A stretch of 64,000 nt of DNA from Nostoc sp. NMS9 (GTDB lineage Bacteria > Cyanobacteriota > Cyanobacteriia > Cyanobacteriales > Nostocaceae): positions 35,790-99,789 of the forward strand of contig NZ_JABXKL010000030.1 in NCBI RefSeq assembly GCF_017114995.1, written 5' to 3'. Under the pieces are notes generated by a model that worked only from the letters and a program-made list of their open reading frames with translations, was not told the DNA's origin and did not search any database. Of this stretch, positions 9,518 to 17,201 are shown piece after piece. The position numbers were made by a program, and so were the translations under genes. Numbering within the stretch: position 1 is the stretch's first letter; the number at the start of each line of letters is the position of its first letter.

Positions 9518-10843
9518 TTAAAGAATACAGGTATTGATTAAATCTTCAACTCCTCGTACTGGTAATATTTTTGTCTCCAATTTACAGGCTAATTCTTCAA
9601 TACTCATATCATCTAAAAATACTAATTCACCATGTTTGAGCATTACATTTGGCAGTAAAATTCCGTCTCCTAAATCTTGCCCTTGTAAGTTCAATAGCAA
9701 ATCATGACCCGTTAGTAATCCCGTGACAGTGATACTCTGTCCCCAATAATCACTACATAAAGCACGCATATTTACTTTTAATCCTTCAACAGAATTTAAC
9801 CGTTTCAAGATAGGTTCAAAGGCGTTTTCTACTGCGTTGCCTACTACCCAAGTTAATTTTCTCTGAGGATAAACTTTTGGCGGTAGTAATTCTGTTGCAG
9901 CGGCTGCAAATTGCTTGATAAACAACTGAATTGAACCAACACCATTATCAATTTGGGGATACTCTTCATATTCAGATTCGCTTGGTAATTCCTCACCTGC
10001 AATCAAAAACCACTCATCAGCTAACCAAGCGACGCTAGAGGAAAACTTTTGGCGAAATTGTTGTGAAAGTATTCGCACTTGAGAAATCACTTCTTTCGCT
10101 TTTTCTCTGGTTACGGGTGTAAGTTCGTCTTCTGGAGGCCGAAACCTTGTCAATCCGACTGGCACAACTGCCACCGATGCCACCGTAGGCACTTCACCAG
10201 TATGAAAGGATGCTAAGTCTTTTAGGGTTTGCTCCAGGTGTTCGCCATCATTTATACCAGGACAAACAACTACTTGAGCATGAATTTGTAGCCGTCTTTT
10301 TTGAAACCACTTGAGTTGTTGTAAGATTTGTCCTGCACGGGGATTTTTCAGCAGTCTAATTCTAACTTCCGGCTCCGTGGCATGAACAGAAACATACAAC
10401 GGAGACAAGCGCATTTGTTCAATCCGCTGCCATTCTCTTTCTGGCAAATTGGTCAGGGTAAGATAAGAGCCGTACAAAAAGCTTAGGCGGTAATCGTCGT
10501 CTTTAAAGTACAAGCTGGTGCGCTTACCTGGTGGCTGTTGGTCGATAAAGCAAAATGGACAGCGGTTATTGCACTGAATTAAGCCATCAAATAGGGCAGT
10601 TTCAAATTCTAGCCCCAAGTCTTGGTCGTAATCTTTTTCGATTTCCAAGCTATGAGTTTTACCAGCAGCGTCTAAAACTTCTAATTCCAAGACTTCATCA
10701 GCACACAAAAACTGATAATCAATTAAATCGCGGGGACGTGTACCATTGATTGCAACGATCGCATCCCCAGCTTCAAAACCAATCTCTGCGGCTATTGAGT
10801 CTGGAAGAACCTTGGTAATTCGGGCAGGATGAATGGTAGTCAT
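9518..10843 (-). CDS. DUF512 radical-SAM FeS protein with PDZ-like N-terminus
   Basis: 441 residues from ATG 10843. The N-terminal 60 residues are PDZ-like (ARITKVLPDSIAAEIGFEAGD, IVAINGTRPRD). Then comes CNNRCPFCFIDQ, a CxxxCxxC cluster at Cys91/95/98 that would bind a 4Fe-4S cluster of the radical-SAM type. The rest contains YRLSFLYGSYLTLTNL, VSVHATEP, VVCPGINDGEHLEQTL, PVGLTRFRP and the C-terminal DUF512 region. This is the cyanobacterial oxidoreductase family known as TIGR03279, of unknown reaction. The frame extends seven codons upstream (MPNAPFP), but those bases are the common repeat ATGCCCAATGCCCCATTCCC, so the start inside it was rejected. It is monocistronic. Confidence 0.9.
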   Translation of the reverse strand: MTTIHPARITKVLPDSIAAEIGFEAGDAIVAINGTRPRDLIDYQFLCADEVLELEVLDAAGKTHSLEIEKDYDQDLGLEFETALFDGLIQCNNRCPFCFIDQQPPGKRTSLYFKDDDYRLSFLYGSYLTLTNLPEREWQRIEQMRLSPLYVSVHATEPEVRIRLLKNPRAGQILQQLKWFQKRRLQIHAQVVVCPGINDGEHLEQTLKDLASFHTGEVPTVASVAVVPVGLTRFRPPEDELTPVTREKAKEVISQVRILSQQFRQKFSSSVAWLADEWFLIAGEELPSESEYEEYPQIDNGVGSIQLFIKQFAAAATELLPPKVYPQRKLTWVVGNAVENAFEPILKRLNSVEGLKVNMRALCSDYWGQSITVTGLLTGHDLLLNLQGQDLGDGILLPNVMLKHGELVFLDDMSIEELACKLETKILPVRGVEDLINTCIL

Positions 10844-11006
10844 GGGGAATGGGGCATTGGGCATTGGGCATTATAGCGTTTCTTAGTTGAGTCTAATACA
10901 GACTTAACCCCAGCCCCTTCCCTACTAGCGTTGGGGAGTAAAATTCAAAGCCTCTCTCTTTTTAGGAGAGGGTTTGGAGTGAGGTTAGATTGTATTGCAT
11001 ACAAAC

Positions 11007-11037
11007 GAGCGTAGGCGTAGCCCGTCGTAGACATCGC
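11007..11037. repeat. Dispersed repeat with core TAGCCCGTCGTAGACAT
   Basis: An exact copy of the 17-base core lies within a larger match to 5134-5164 (GTAGGCGTAGCCC against GTAAGCGTAGCCC). It lies in the spacer between uppP and the DUF512 gene. Confidence 0.65.
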
Positions 11038-11094
11038 TATAGTCATTTGCTTTGGACAAAGGACAAATGACTAACAACAAATGACTAATGACTA

Positions 11095-11919
11095 TTATGC
11101 TTTCCAACCTGCTGCGATCGCTAGTAAGATCGCACTACCGAATGCTAATCTATACCATACAAAAATCAAAGTGTTTTTGGTTGCTAAGTATTTGATCAAA
11201 AATGCAATTGATAGGTAGGAAAAAATAAAGGTTGAAATAATTCCTACAATTAACAGTCCAAGAATGTTATCTGGCAACTGGTGGGCTTGAAACAACTTGA
11301 ATATTTTCAGGCTTTTATATAGCGTCGCAATGGTAAGAGTTGGAAACCCTAACAAAAATGAGAATTTCGCTGCTGTAGCGCGTTCTAATCCTAAAAATAA
11401 GGCAGTCGTCAACGTCGATCCAGAACGAGAAACGCCCGGAATCAAAGCAAGTGTTTGTCCCAATCCGACCAAAATACCATCCCGAATCTGCAATGACTCA
11501 AAACCTCGTTTACGAGTGCCAATTTTTTCTGCCAAAGCTAGTATAAGTGCCATGATAATTGACATGATGCCAATAATTAATGCACTCTCAGGTAAAATAT
11601 CTTTCAAAAGAAAGCCGAAAATTAAAGCGGGCAGTGTTCCGACTACAATACCGACAAGAATTTTCCATTCTTCGCGTTGCCAGTCTTTAGCTTTTAATGC
11701 TTCGATTCCACCTTTGGCAATACTATAAATCAGCGACCAAAAATACCCCACAATTGCGATAACGCTGCCAAATTGAATTGCATCAACAAAATCTTTAGAA
11801 CCTAGTTCTTTCCAACCAAATAGCTTGGTAAAAATCAGAAGATGTGCAGTACTGCTGATTGGCAAAAACTCTGTAATACCTTGAACAATACCCAAAATAA
11901 AAGCTTGAATAAACTCCAT
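11095..11919 (-). CDS. uppP: Undecaprenyl-diphosphatase UppP (BacA)
   Basis: 274 residues from ATG 11919, the usual family length. It is an integral membrane enzyme that dephosphorylates undecaprenyl diphosphate, recycling the lipid carrier for peptidoglycan and polysaccharide synthesis. Both family signatures are seen: GITEFLPISSTAHLLI near the N-terminus and PGVSRSGSTLTTALFLGL in the middle, together with about eight hydrophobic helices. A TTG two codons upstream (11925) has an AAGG six bases before it and could also be used. It is monocistronic. The carrier it regenerates would be needed by the polysaccharide locus at 38.7-58 kb. Confidence 0.95.
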   Translation of the reverse strand: MEFIQAFILGIVQGITEFLPISSTAHLLIFTKLFGWKELGSKDFVDAIQFGSVIAIVGYFWSLIYSIAKGGIEALKAKDWQREEWKILVGIVVGTLPALIFGFLLKDILPESALIIGIMSIIMALILALAEKIGTRKRGFESLQIRDGILVGLGQTLALIPGVSRSGSTLTTALFLGLERATAAKFSFLLGFPTLTIATLYKSLKIFKLFQAHQLPDNILGLLIVGIISTFIFSYLSIAFLIKYLATKNTLIFVWYRLAFGSAILLAIAAGWKA

Positions 11920-12367
11920 CTGCAATTAATACCTTTTTCGTGTTTTAGACATTATTTGTAGGATGATGATGTTGTTTTATATACTCTCTATTGCACCTAA
12001 TCTTGTAGAAAACTCAATTTTACCGATCGATAACATCATCGAAGACGCTGACTATGTTCTTACACCCACCTCAATAAGTCAACGGAATTTTGTCAATTCA
12101 TCAAACTTTAATATTTAGCGGACTGATGCGATTTCACTTTTAACTGTTAAATTTTACCCCTCACCTCTCTGTAGTCCCCCATTTACAAGGAACTACATAG
12201 CAGTTCTGTACATAGTGCAACTTTAATGGATTCCTTTGGCAGAGAATGTTTTGTTTGGTTTGCACCAAGGCTCCTGAAAATTTCAGTATAATTACAATGC
12301 CCCAGGGGGGGATTTAAAAGTGTGATATCTTAAATAAGATAAAGTTTAGTAACAAATATTAAAAACT
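11920..12367. other. Divergent promoter region between uppP and the DUF3120 gene
   Basis: About 450 bases between divergent genes. It holds a perfect inverted repeat TATCTTA-AA-TAAGATA at about 12327-12342, 26 bases before the DUF3120 start, and a G-run near 12304. No other structure or coding frame is evident. Confidence 0.5.
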
Positions 12368-13147
12368 TTGGTTAATAATACACTGTCCTCCTACAGCGCT
12401 TCTACCCCTTCTATTGATATCGAATTGGATTTAGCTGATACTGGGCAGAAGGGTATCAGGCAATTGGAATCTACACTCTCCCTTTCTCCCTCTTTACCCT
12501 TATCTATTTCTGACCGACAAACTTGGTTAGTGTTTGCAGCGGCGGTGTTTTTGGTATCAGTGCCAGTATTTGTAGAAGCGCCAATAGTGCGATCGCTACC
12601 AAGTCTAAGTCTAGCCCTGACAGCATTTTGGGTGTGGCTAAGTTTTGCCTTAATGTCACGTCCTGCAACTTATGTCTGGGGGGATTTGCTCTTGGGGTTT
12701 AGCTGGAGTTGGTTAGCAGGAGCGATTTACTGGGGCTGGTTACGTTGGGAACCTTTATGGCATCTGCCAGTGGAGTTTATCGGTTTACCGTTTGCTTGTT
12801 GGTGTCTGGCGAAGAATTGGGGCAAGGTAGGTAACTGGTTTTATTTAGGTTCTTTACTCGGTACAGTTTTAACAGATGTATATTTTTATATAGTAGATTT
12901 GATGCCCTATTGGCGGCAAATCATGAGAGTAGATGCAGATGTAGTACCACAAATCTTACAAAATGCTCTCATGCAAGTACAAGCACCTTGGGGACAAACT
13001 TGGGCGATAATTCTCGCTGTAGTGCTATTAACAGTAGGAATTTCAGCTTTAGGTCGAAATCAAAGACACTGGTATGCCTTTGGTGGCGCAGTTTTAAGCA
13101 CAATTTTGGTAGACAGCCTATTTTTGTTAGCTGCGATCACAGCGTGA
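12368..13147 (+). CDS. DUF3120 cyanobacterial membrane protein
   Basis: 259 residues from a TTG start. After a polar N-terminal 50 residues there are about six hydrophobic helices (LVFAAAVFLVSVPVF, LSLALTAFWVWLSFAL, and others) and the family wording VWGDLLLGFSWSWLAGAIYWGWLRWEP and YFYIVDLMPYWRQIMR. DUF3120 is conserved across cyanobacteria with no assigned function. Trp-rich helices and the short conserved WEPLWHLPVE loop are typical. It has no operon partner: psbU lies about 580 bases downstream. The exact start is uncertain because no ATG precedes the conserved region. Confidence 0.85.
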   Translation: MVNNTLSSYSASTPSIDIELDLADTGQKGIRQLESTLSLSPSLPLSISDRQTWLVFAAAVFLVSVPVFVEAPIVRSLPSLSLALTAFWVWLSFALMSRPATYVWGDLLLGFSWSWLAGAIYWGWLRWEPLWHLPVEFIGLPFACWCLAKNWGKVGNWFYLGSLLGTVLTDVYFYIVDLMPYWRQIMRVDADVVPQILQNALMQVQAPWGQTWAIILAVVLLTVGISALGRNQRHWYAFGGAVLSTILVDSLFLLAAITA

Positions 13148-13726
13148 AGAAGGCAGGAGACACTATATGTTGCAATGAGCGTGTAGGCTTCTCTTTCCAA
13201 AACTTTTCCCAGCCCAATCTACGACACATCAAAAATGATGTTGTAGATGATTAATTAGTTAAGAAATATTACATAAAATCCATCAGCATCAAGTCTTTTT
13301 TGGTAAGGTTTTCGATCTTAGAAATCGTGCAGTTTTGTGTCTGCTTGAGAGGTAGAATCAGCCACCCCGAAAAGATTTCGTCTAGCTGGGAATGCTGCTA
13401 GGATCGTCGATGCAACGCTATTGCAGCTATGGAGGCACTCTTTGCACGATGAAAATTTTTGCCAAAAGTATAGTCAAACCCAGTAACGGTAAATATTGTG
13501 GATATTAATACGCTGTATATTAGTTTCTGATGACTGCTGTGTTGACTGACTAAGCTATCAGGTTTTGTCCTTTGTCCTTTGTCCTTCGTCCTTGGCGCTC
13601 TCACGTAGAGGCATTAGCGGCTTCCCGCAGGGTATGACTAATGACTAATGACTAATGACTAATGACTAATAACTGTTGTTAGCTTAAAACTTTTATTTCT
13701 GTTTGATGGAAAGAGGTAGAAAAATC
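13148..13726. other. Intergenic region upstream of psbU
   Basis: 580 bases. It contains a heptamer array (13634-13668, unit ATGACTA, five copies) and a CTTTGTCC-type array near 13564-13590. The stretch 13300-13480 is less repetitive and could hold a leader or small RNA, but I see no recognisable structure. The minus-strand frame 13398-13604 translates repeats. Confidence 0.5.
13634..13668. repeat. Heptanucleotide tandem repeat (ATGACTA)5
   Basis: Five perfect direct copies of ATGACTA, followed by a degenerate sixth. The same heptamer makes an array at 24418-24474 and single copies near 11066-11095. Confidence 0.9.
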
Positions 13727-14155
13727 GTGAAAGGATTGGCGCGTTTATTAACAGTGTTTAGCTTGTTACTTAGTTGCTGGGGATGGTTGGAAACAACTCA
13801 GATAGCCCAAGCTGCTAGTTTCAACAGTTTTGCTTTTCCCCAAGTCCCAGTTCTGGCAATTGAGCGGCAGAATCGGGCAGACGCTAAACTAGGAACGGAA
13901 TTTGGTAAAAAAATTGATTTGAATAATACCAACGTCCGAGCTTTTCAACAGTTTCCAGGGCTTTATCCCACCCTGGCTAAGAAAATCATCACCAATGCTC
14001 CCTACAAAAATGTAGAGGATGTATTGGATCTTCCAGGATTGAGCGATCGCCAAAAAGAAACCCTGCAAGCCAACCTCGAGAAATTCACCGTGACAGAACT
14101 AGAGCCTGCCTTCAATGAAGGAGACGATCGCTTTAACAACGGTATCTACAGATAA
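13727..14155 (+). CDS. psbU: Photosystem II 12 kDa extrinsic protein PsbU
   Basis: 142 residues from GTG 13727. It is a lumenal extrinsic subunit that stabilises the Mn-cluster environment of photosystem II. An N-terminal signal peptide ([17 protein letters not shown], cleavage after IAQA) directs it to the thylakoid lumen. The mature part contains [48 protein letters not shown] and the end FNNGIYR, with the helix-hairpin-helix fold typical of PsbU. GTG 13727 is chosen over ATG 13706 because AGAGGT lies about 10 bases upstream and known PsbU precursors begin MKGL. It is monocistronic. Confidence 0.96.
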   Translation: MKGLARLLTVFSLLLSCWGWLETTQIAQAASFNSFAFPQVPVLAIERQNRADAKLGTEFGKKIDLNNTNVRAFQQFPGLYPTLAKKIITNAPYKNVEDVLDLPGLSDRQKETLQANLEKFTVTELEPAFNEGDDRFNNGIYR

Positions 14156-14185
14156 CTGAATTGCAGTTAATGTAGCAAATAGCAG

Positions 14186-14210
14186 CCCACTCCTGATTCT
14201 AGGGAGTGGG
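14186..14210 (+). terminator. Hairpin downstream of psbU, terminator-like
   Basis: An 8-bp GC-rich stem CCCACTCC / GGAGTGGG with a 9-base loop, 31 bases after the psbU stop. No T-run follows, so termination is plausible but not certain; it may protect the 3' end. Confidence 0.5.
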
Positions 14211-14222
14211 AGATGATATGAC

Positions 14223-14271
14223 TTAGGAGTTAGGAGTTTTGAGTTAAAAATTCAAAACTCCTAACTCCTAA
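14223..14271. repeat. Perfect 20-bp inverted repeat between psbU and nadB
   Basis: TTAGGAGTTAGGAGTTTTGA at 14223-14242 is exactly complementary to 14252-14271, with a 9-base loop. Each arm is itself built of repeated TTAGGAG units, so it is probably a repeat array joined head to head. It could act as a hairpin between the two genes. Confidence 0.85.
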
Positions 14272-14304
14272 CTTCTAACTCCTCACTTCCCCCTACCCAT
14301 TACC

Positions 14305-15981
14305 TTGTCTCAGATAGATATTCCCAGCCAATTTGATGTCTTAGTAGTCGGCGCTGGTGCTGCTGGACTATACACAGCGCTGTGTCTGCCAGAATCCTTG
14401 CGAGTCGGCTTGATTACCAAAGAAACCGTTGCTTTATCCGCCAGCGATTGGGCACAAGGTGGCATTGCCGCAGCGATCGCCCCAGAAGATTCTCCAACAC
14501 TGCACATTGAAGATACGATCCAGGCGGGTGCAGGTTTATGCGATCGCACCGCTGTCGAATTTCTCGCCCAACATGCCCCTAGCTGTATTCAATCCCTAGT
14601 TAACTTGGGGGTCGCTTTTGATCGTCATGGTCAAGCCTTAGCTTTAACTTTGGAAGCCGCCCATTCTCGCCGCCGTGTTCTCCATGCTGCTGACACTACA
14701 GGGAGGGAAGTTACTACTACCCTCACCGCTCAAGTATTACGTCGCCAGAATATTCAAGTCATTCAGCAAGCTTTGGCTTTGAGTTTGTGGATTGAACCCG
14801 AAACTGGTTGCTGTCAGGGAATTAGCCTGTTTTATCAAGGTAAAATCACCTGGATAAGAGCTGGTGCTGTGGTACTAGCAACCGGTGGCGGTGGTCAGGT
14901 ATTTGCCCAAACCACTAACCCGGCTGTGAGTACAGGTGATGGGGTAGCGATCGCAGCTCGGGCTGGGGCTATCCTCCGCGATTTAGAATTTGTCCAATTT
15001 CACCCCACCGCCCTGACTAAACCTGGTGCCGATCGCTTTCTGATCAGCGAAGCTGTACGCGGCGAGGGAGCACATCTTATCGATAATGAAGGGCGGCGTT
15101 TTGCCTTTGACTACCACCCTGCGGGTGAACTTGCACCTAGAGATGTAGTCAGTAGAGCAATTTTCAGCCATTTACAACGTACCGCCCTTGATTTGGCTAC
15201 TGCCCATGTGTGGTTGGATATGCGCCCTATCCCCGCTGACAAGATTCGTCATCGCTTTCCCAATATCATCAAAGTTTGTCAGCATTGGGGGGTTGATGTC
15301 TTCCACGAACCAATTCCTGTAGCGCCAGCTGCCCATTACTGGATGGGTGGAATTGTTGCGGATCTGATGAATCACACAAATATACCTGGTTTGTACGCAG
15401 TGGGTGAAACCGCTAGTACCGGTGTGCATGGGGCCAATCGCCTTGCCAGTAATTCCCTGTTGGAATGTATTGTGTTTGGGGCCCAGATGGCTAAAATTAA
15501 GTTAGAAAATATTGGGTTGCCCTCAGAAACACCAGTGCTACCATTACGGAAATTTAATGCTGATGCTAGTGAGTGGCACATCCAACAAGCACAGCTAGAA
15601 GCACTCAGGGAGAAGTTACCGCGTCTAGTGTGGGAAAGTGCTGGTATTTGTCGGGAGCAATCAAGGCTGGAAAGTGCGATCGCTACTATTGAATCTTGGC
15701 AGCAAGATTTCGCTGCCTTGCCTTTAAGTCAATTCTTGCTTGCTTTACGTCCAGTAGAACCCGCTAGTTTTGACCTACCAGATGTTGAACGGCAATTGGG
15801 ACTTTGGGCAGAAACCCGCAATTTATTAGATGTAGCTGATTTAATTCTCAAAAGTGCTGCTTTTAGAACCGAAAGCCGAGGCGGACACTTCCGTTTAGAT
15901 TATCCTCAACCAGACTCAAATTGGCAAGTCCACACACTTATACAAACAAATCATTGGTGGAAATCTCCACTATTGTCTTGA
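14305..15981 (+). CDS. nadB: L-aspartate oxidase NadB
   Basis: 558 residues from TTG 14305. The enzyme oxidises L-aspartate to iminoaspartate, the first step of de novo NAD synthesis; NadA would use the product. The FAD-binding N-terminus is VVGAGAAGLYTAL, followed by ASDWAQGGIAAAI, EAAHSRRRVLHAADTTGRE, LATGGGGQVF, FVQFHPTAL, SEAVRGEGA, the catalytic-loop Arg in PRDVVSRAI, and AHYWMGGI and STGVHGANRLASNSLLE near the FAD ribose site. The succinate-dehydrogenase/fumarate-reductase fold is complete. The TTG start is the first possible codon before the conserved region and lacks a strong ribosome site. Confidence 0.94.
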   Translation: MSQIDIPSQFDVLVVGAGAAGLYTALCLPESLRVGLITKETVALSASDWAQGGIAAAIAPEDSPTLHIEDTIQAGAGLCDRTAVEFLAQHAPSCIQSLVNLGVAFDRHGQALALTLEAAHSRRRVLHAADTTGREVTTTLTAQVLRRQNIQVIQQALALSLWIEPETGCCQGISLFYQGKITWIRAGAVVLATGGGGQVFAQTTNPAVSTGDGVAIAARAGAILRDLEFVQFHPTALTKPGADRFLISEAVRGEGAHLIDNEGRRFAFDYHPAGELAPRDVVSRAIFSHLQRTALDLATAHVWLDMRPIPADKIRHRFPNIIKVCQHWGVDVFHEPIPVAPAAHYWMGGIVADLMNHTNIPGLYAVGETASTGVHGANRLASNSLLECIVFGAQMAKIKLENIGLPSETPVLPLRKFNADASEWHIQQAQLEALREKLPRLVWESAGICREQSRLESAIATIESWQQDFAALPLSQFLLALRPVEPASFDLPDVERQLGLWAETRNLLDVADLILKSAAFRTESRGGHFRLDYPQPDSNWQVHTLIQTNHWWKSPLLS

Positions 15982-16080
15982 ATAAACTACCTTAAAGAGC
16001 CTGACGGTTTTCGCAACCCTAAGCACAACATCTTGCAATGAGCCGCCAAGTAAAAGATGTGGTGTACAAGACGGTAGCTA

Positions 16081-16169
16081 ATACCAATTCGCAATTCGCA
16101 ATTGAGAAATTTAGATGCAGCAAGGCTTTTCCGGCTTACATCTGTTGCCTTATTTTAGAGAATTGGTAT
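16081..16169. mobile_element. 89-bp MITE-like element with perfect terminal inverted repeats
   Basis: ATACCAATTC at 16081-16090 is the exact complement of GAATTGGTAT at 16160-16169. The interior can fold (GCAAGGC...). The same terminal sequence bounds a second element at 19874-20019. No transposase is encoded, so it would be non-autonomous; target-site duplications are not obvious. Confidence 0.6.
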
Positions 16170-16221
16170 AACTCATTGCGCTGCTCTACCACAATCTAAA
16201 ATCTAAAATTCAAAATTGCCA

Positions 16222-16458
16222 TCAGCGGGTGCCGCTACCATTATGACTGTCGGGACCACCATAATTTGGTGGAATGTATATGTCTTGTAAATTTTGAGAA
16301 TTGACCTTGCGGGCGATTAAGGTGTTACTGCTAGTAGGGCCAAAAGAATTAGCACTTGCAGTACTGAATATACCTGTGCAAGCGGCAATTTTTGGGATCA
16401 GTATATAAGCACCTATGCAGAATATCATAAACTTTGTGATTCGGAAATCAGTCTTCAT
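16222..16458 (-). CDS. Small secreted protein with C-terminal PPNYGGPDSHNGSGTR motif
   Basis: 78 residues. There is a signal peptide (MKTDFRITKFMIFCIGAYIL, then PKIAA) and a short mature part ending IYIPPNYGGPDSHNGSGTR. I recall similar (F/Y)PP-x-GGPD-x-GSGTR endings in other small exported cyanobacterial proteins, and a related motif in DUF928 proteins, but no function is known. The coding start ATG has a weak GAAAGA upstream. It is isolated, with its 3' end 240 bases from nadB. The nearest same-strand gene is the CHASE2 diguanylate cyclase 740 bases upstream; CHASE2 proteins and this motif may share an envelope context, which is inference. Confidence 0.65.
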   Translation of the reverse strand: MKTDFRITKFMIFCIGAYILIPKIAACTGIFSTASANSFGPTSSNTLIARKVNSQNLQDIYIPPNYGGPDSHNGSGTR

Positions 16459-17201
16459 ATCTTTCAGTAAATTTACTATTTTTTTATTCCAAAACGTATT
16501 TTTTATTTACTACCGTATATTTACTGTGCTTCTTGAAAAAAGTATTTTAACTTTATGGAATTATTGCTGGTAGGGGACAAATCATTGTGGTATTTGCTTG
16601 TCGATTAACCTTAATCTGCCGATATTAAATAGTCTTTATACTTAAGTGGTAATCTTAATAAGCGCTTTTTACATCAGTCTCAGGTTAGATATGTCAATGA
16701 TTTACTGCAAGTATTTTGCCTAATTCACGATTTATTAATAATATCTTAACACTCTTAAGTATAAACACTATGTTTACTGACTCAGGAGTTCAGAAAAACA
16801 TGAAATAATACTTATGTGATTGTATACTTTAGATTTAATGAGTAAAGATCTGTAAAGATAAAACAACATATTTTTCGTATTAAAAGGATTTTTAAACCTA
16901 TCAAACAGCGTAATAAGCGAATAAATATAAGTATAATTTCATGTGTACTAAAATTTACAAATAAAATTTATTTTCCTAATTATCTTTGATGACTAATTGC
17001 TTTCTGACATCAGTAATGAGGTTTAGTCTTCAAGCCAAAAAACCTTACTAGGTCTACATTTTGGCTAAAAGTTTACCTTGCAGGATATACGCTATATTTT
17101 TTCAAGACAGTGCCTTAGACGTATCTCCAGTCTAAATTCCTAATTTAAAGGTAAAAATTGTAACTAAAATGGAAAAATCTGGAGACTTGACTCTTGACTA
17201 A
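16459..17201. other. AT-rich intergenic region
   Basis: About 740 bases, strongly AT-rich, without repeats of the tandem type and without a convincing frame. It must contain the promoter of the small secreted protein. Nothing else is recognisable. Confidence 0.45.

Noticed and set aside
10844..10864. Upstream start of the DUF512 gene (MPNAPFP)
   Set aside because: The added codons are the common intergenic repeat ATGCCCAATGCCCCATTCCC; the PDZ-like domain begins at the next ATG.
11297..11728. 143-residue plus-strand frame
   Set aside because: It is the antisense shadow of uppP, which has all its signature motifs.
13398..13604. 68-residue minus-strand frame
   Set aside because: It runs through CTTTGTCC-type repeats; no ribosome site or conserved residues.
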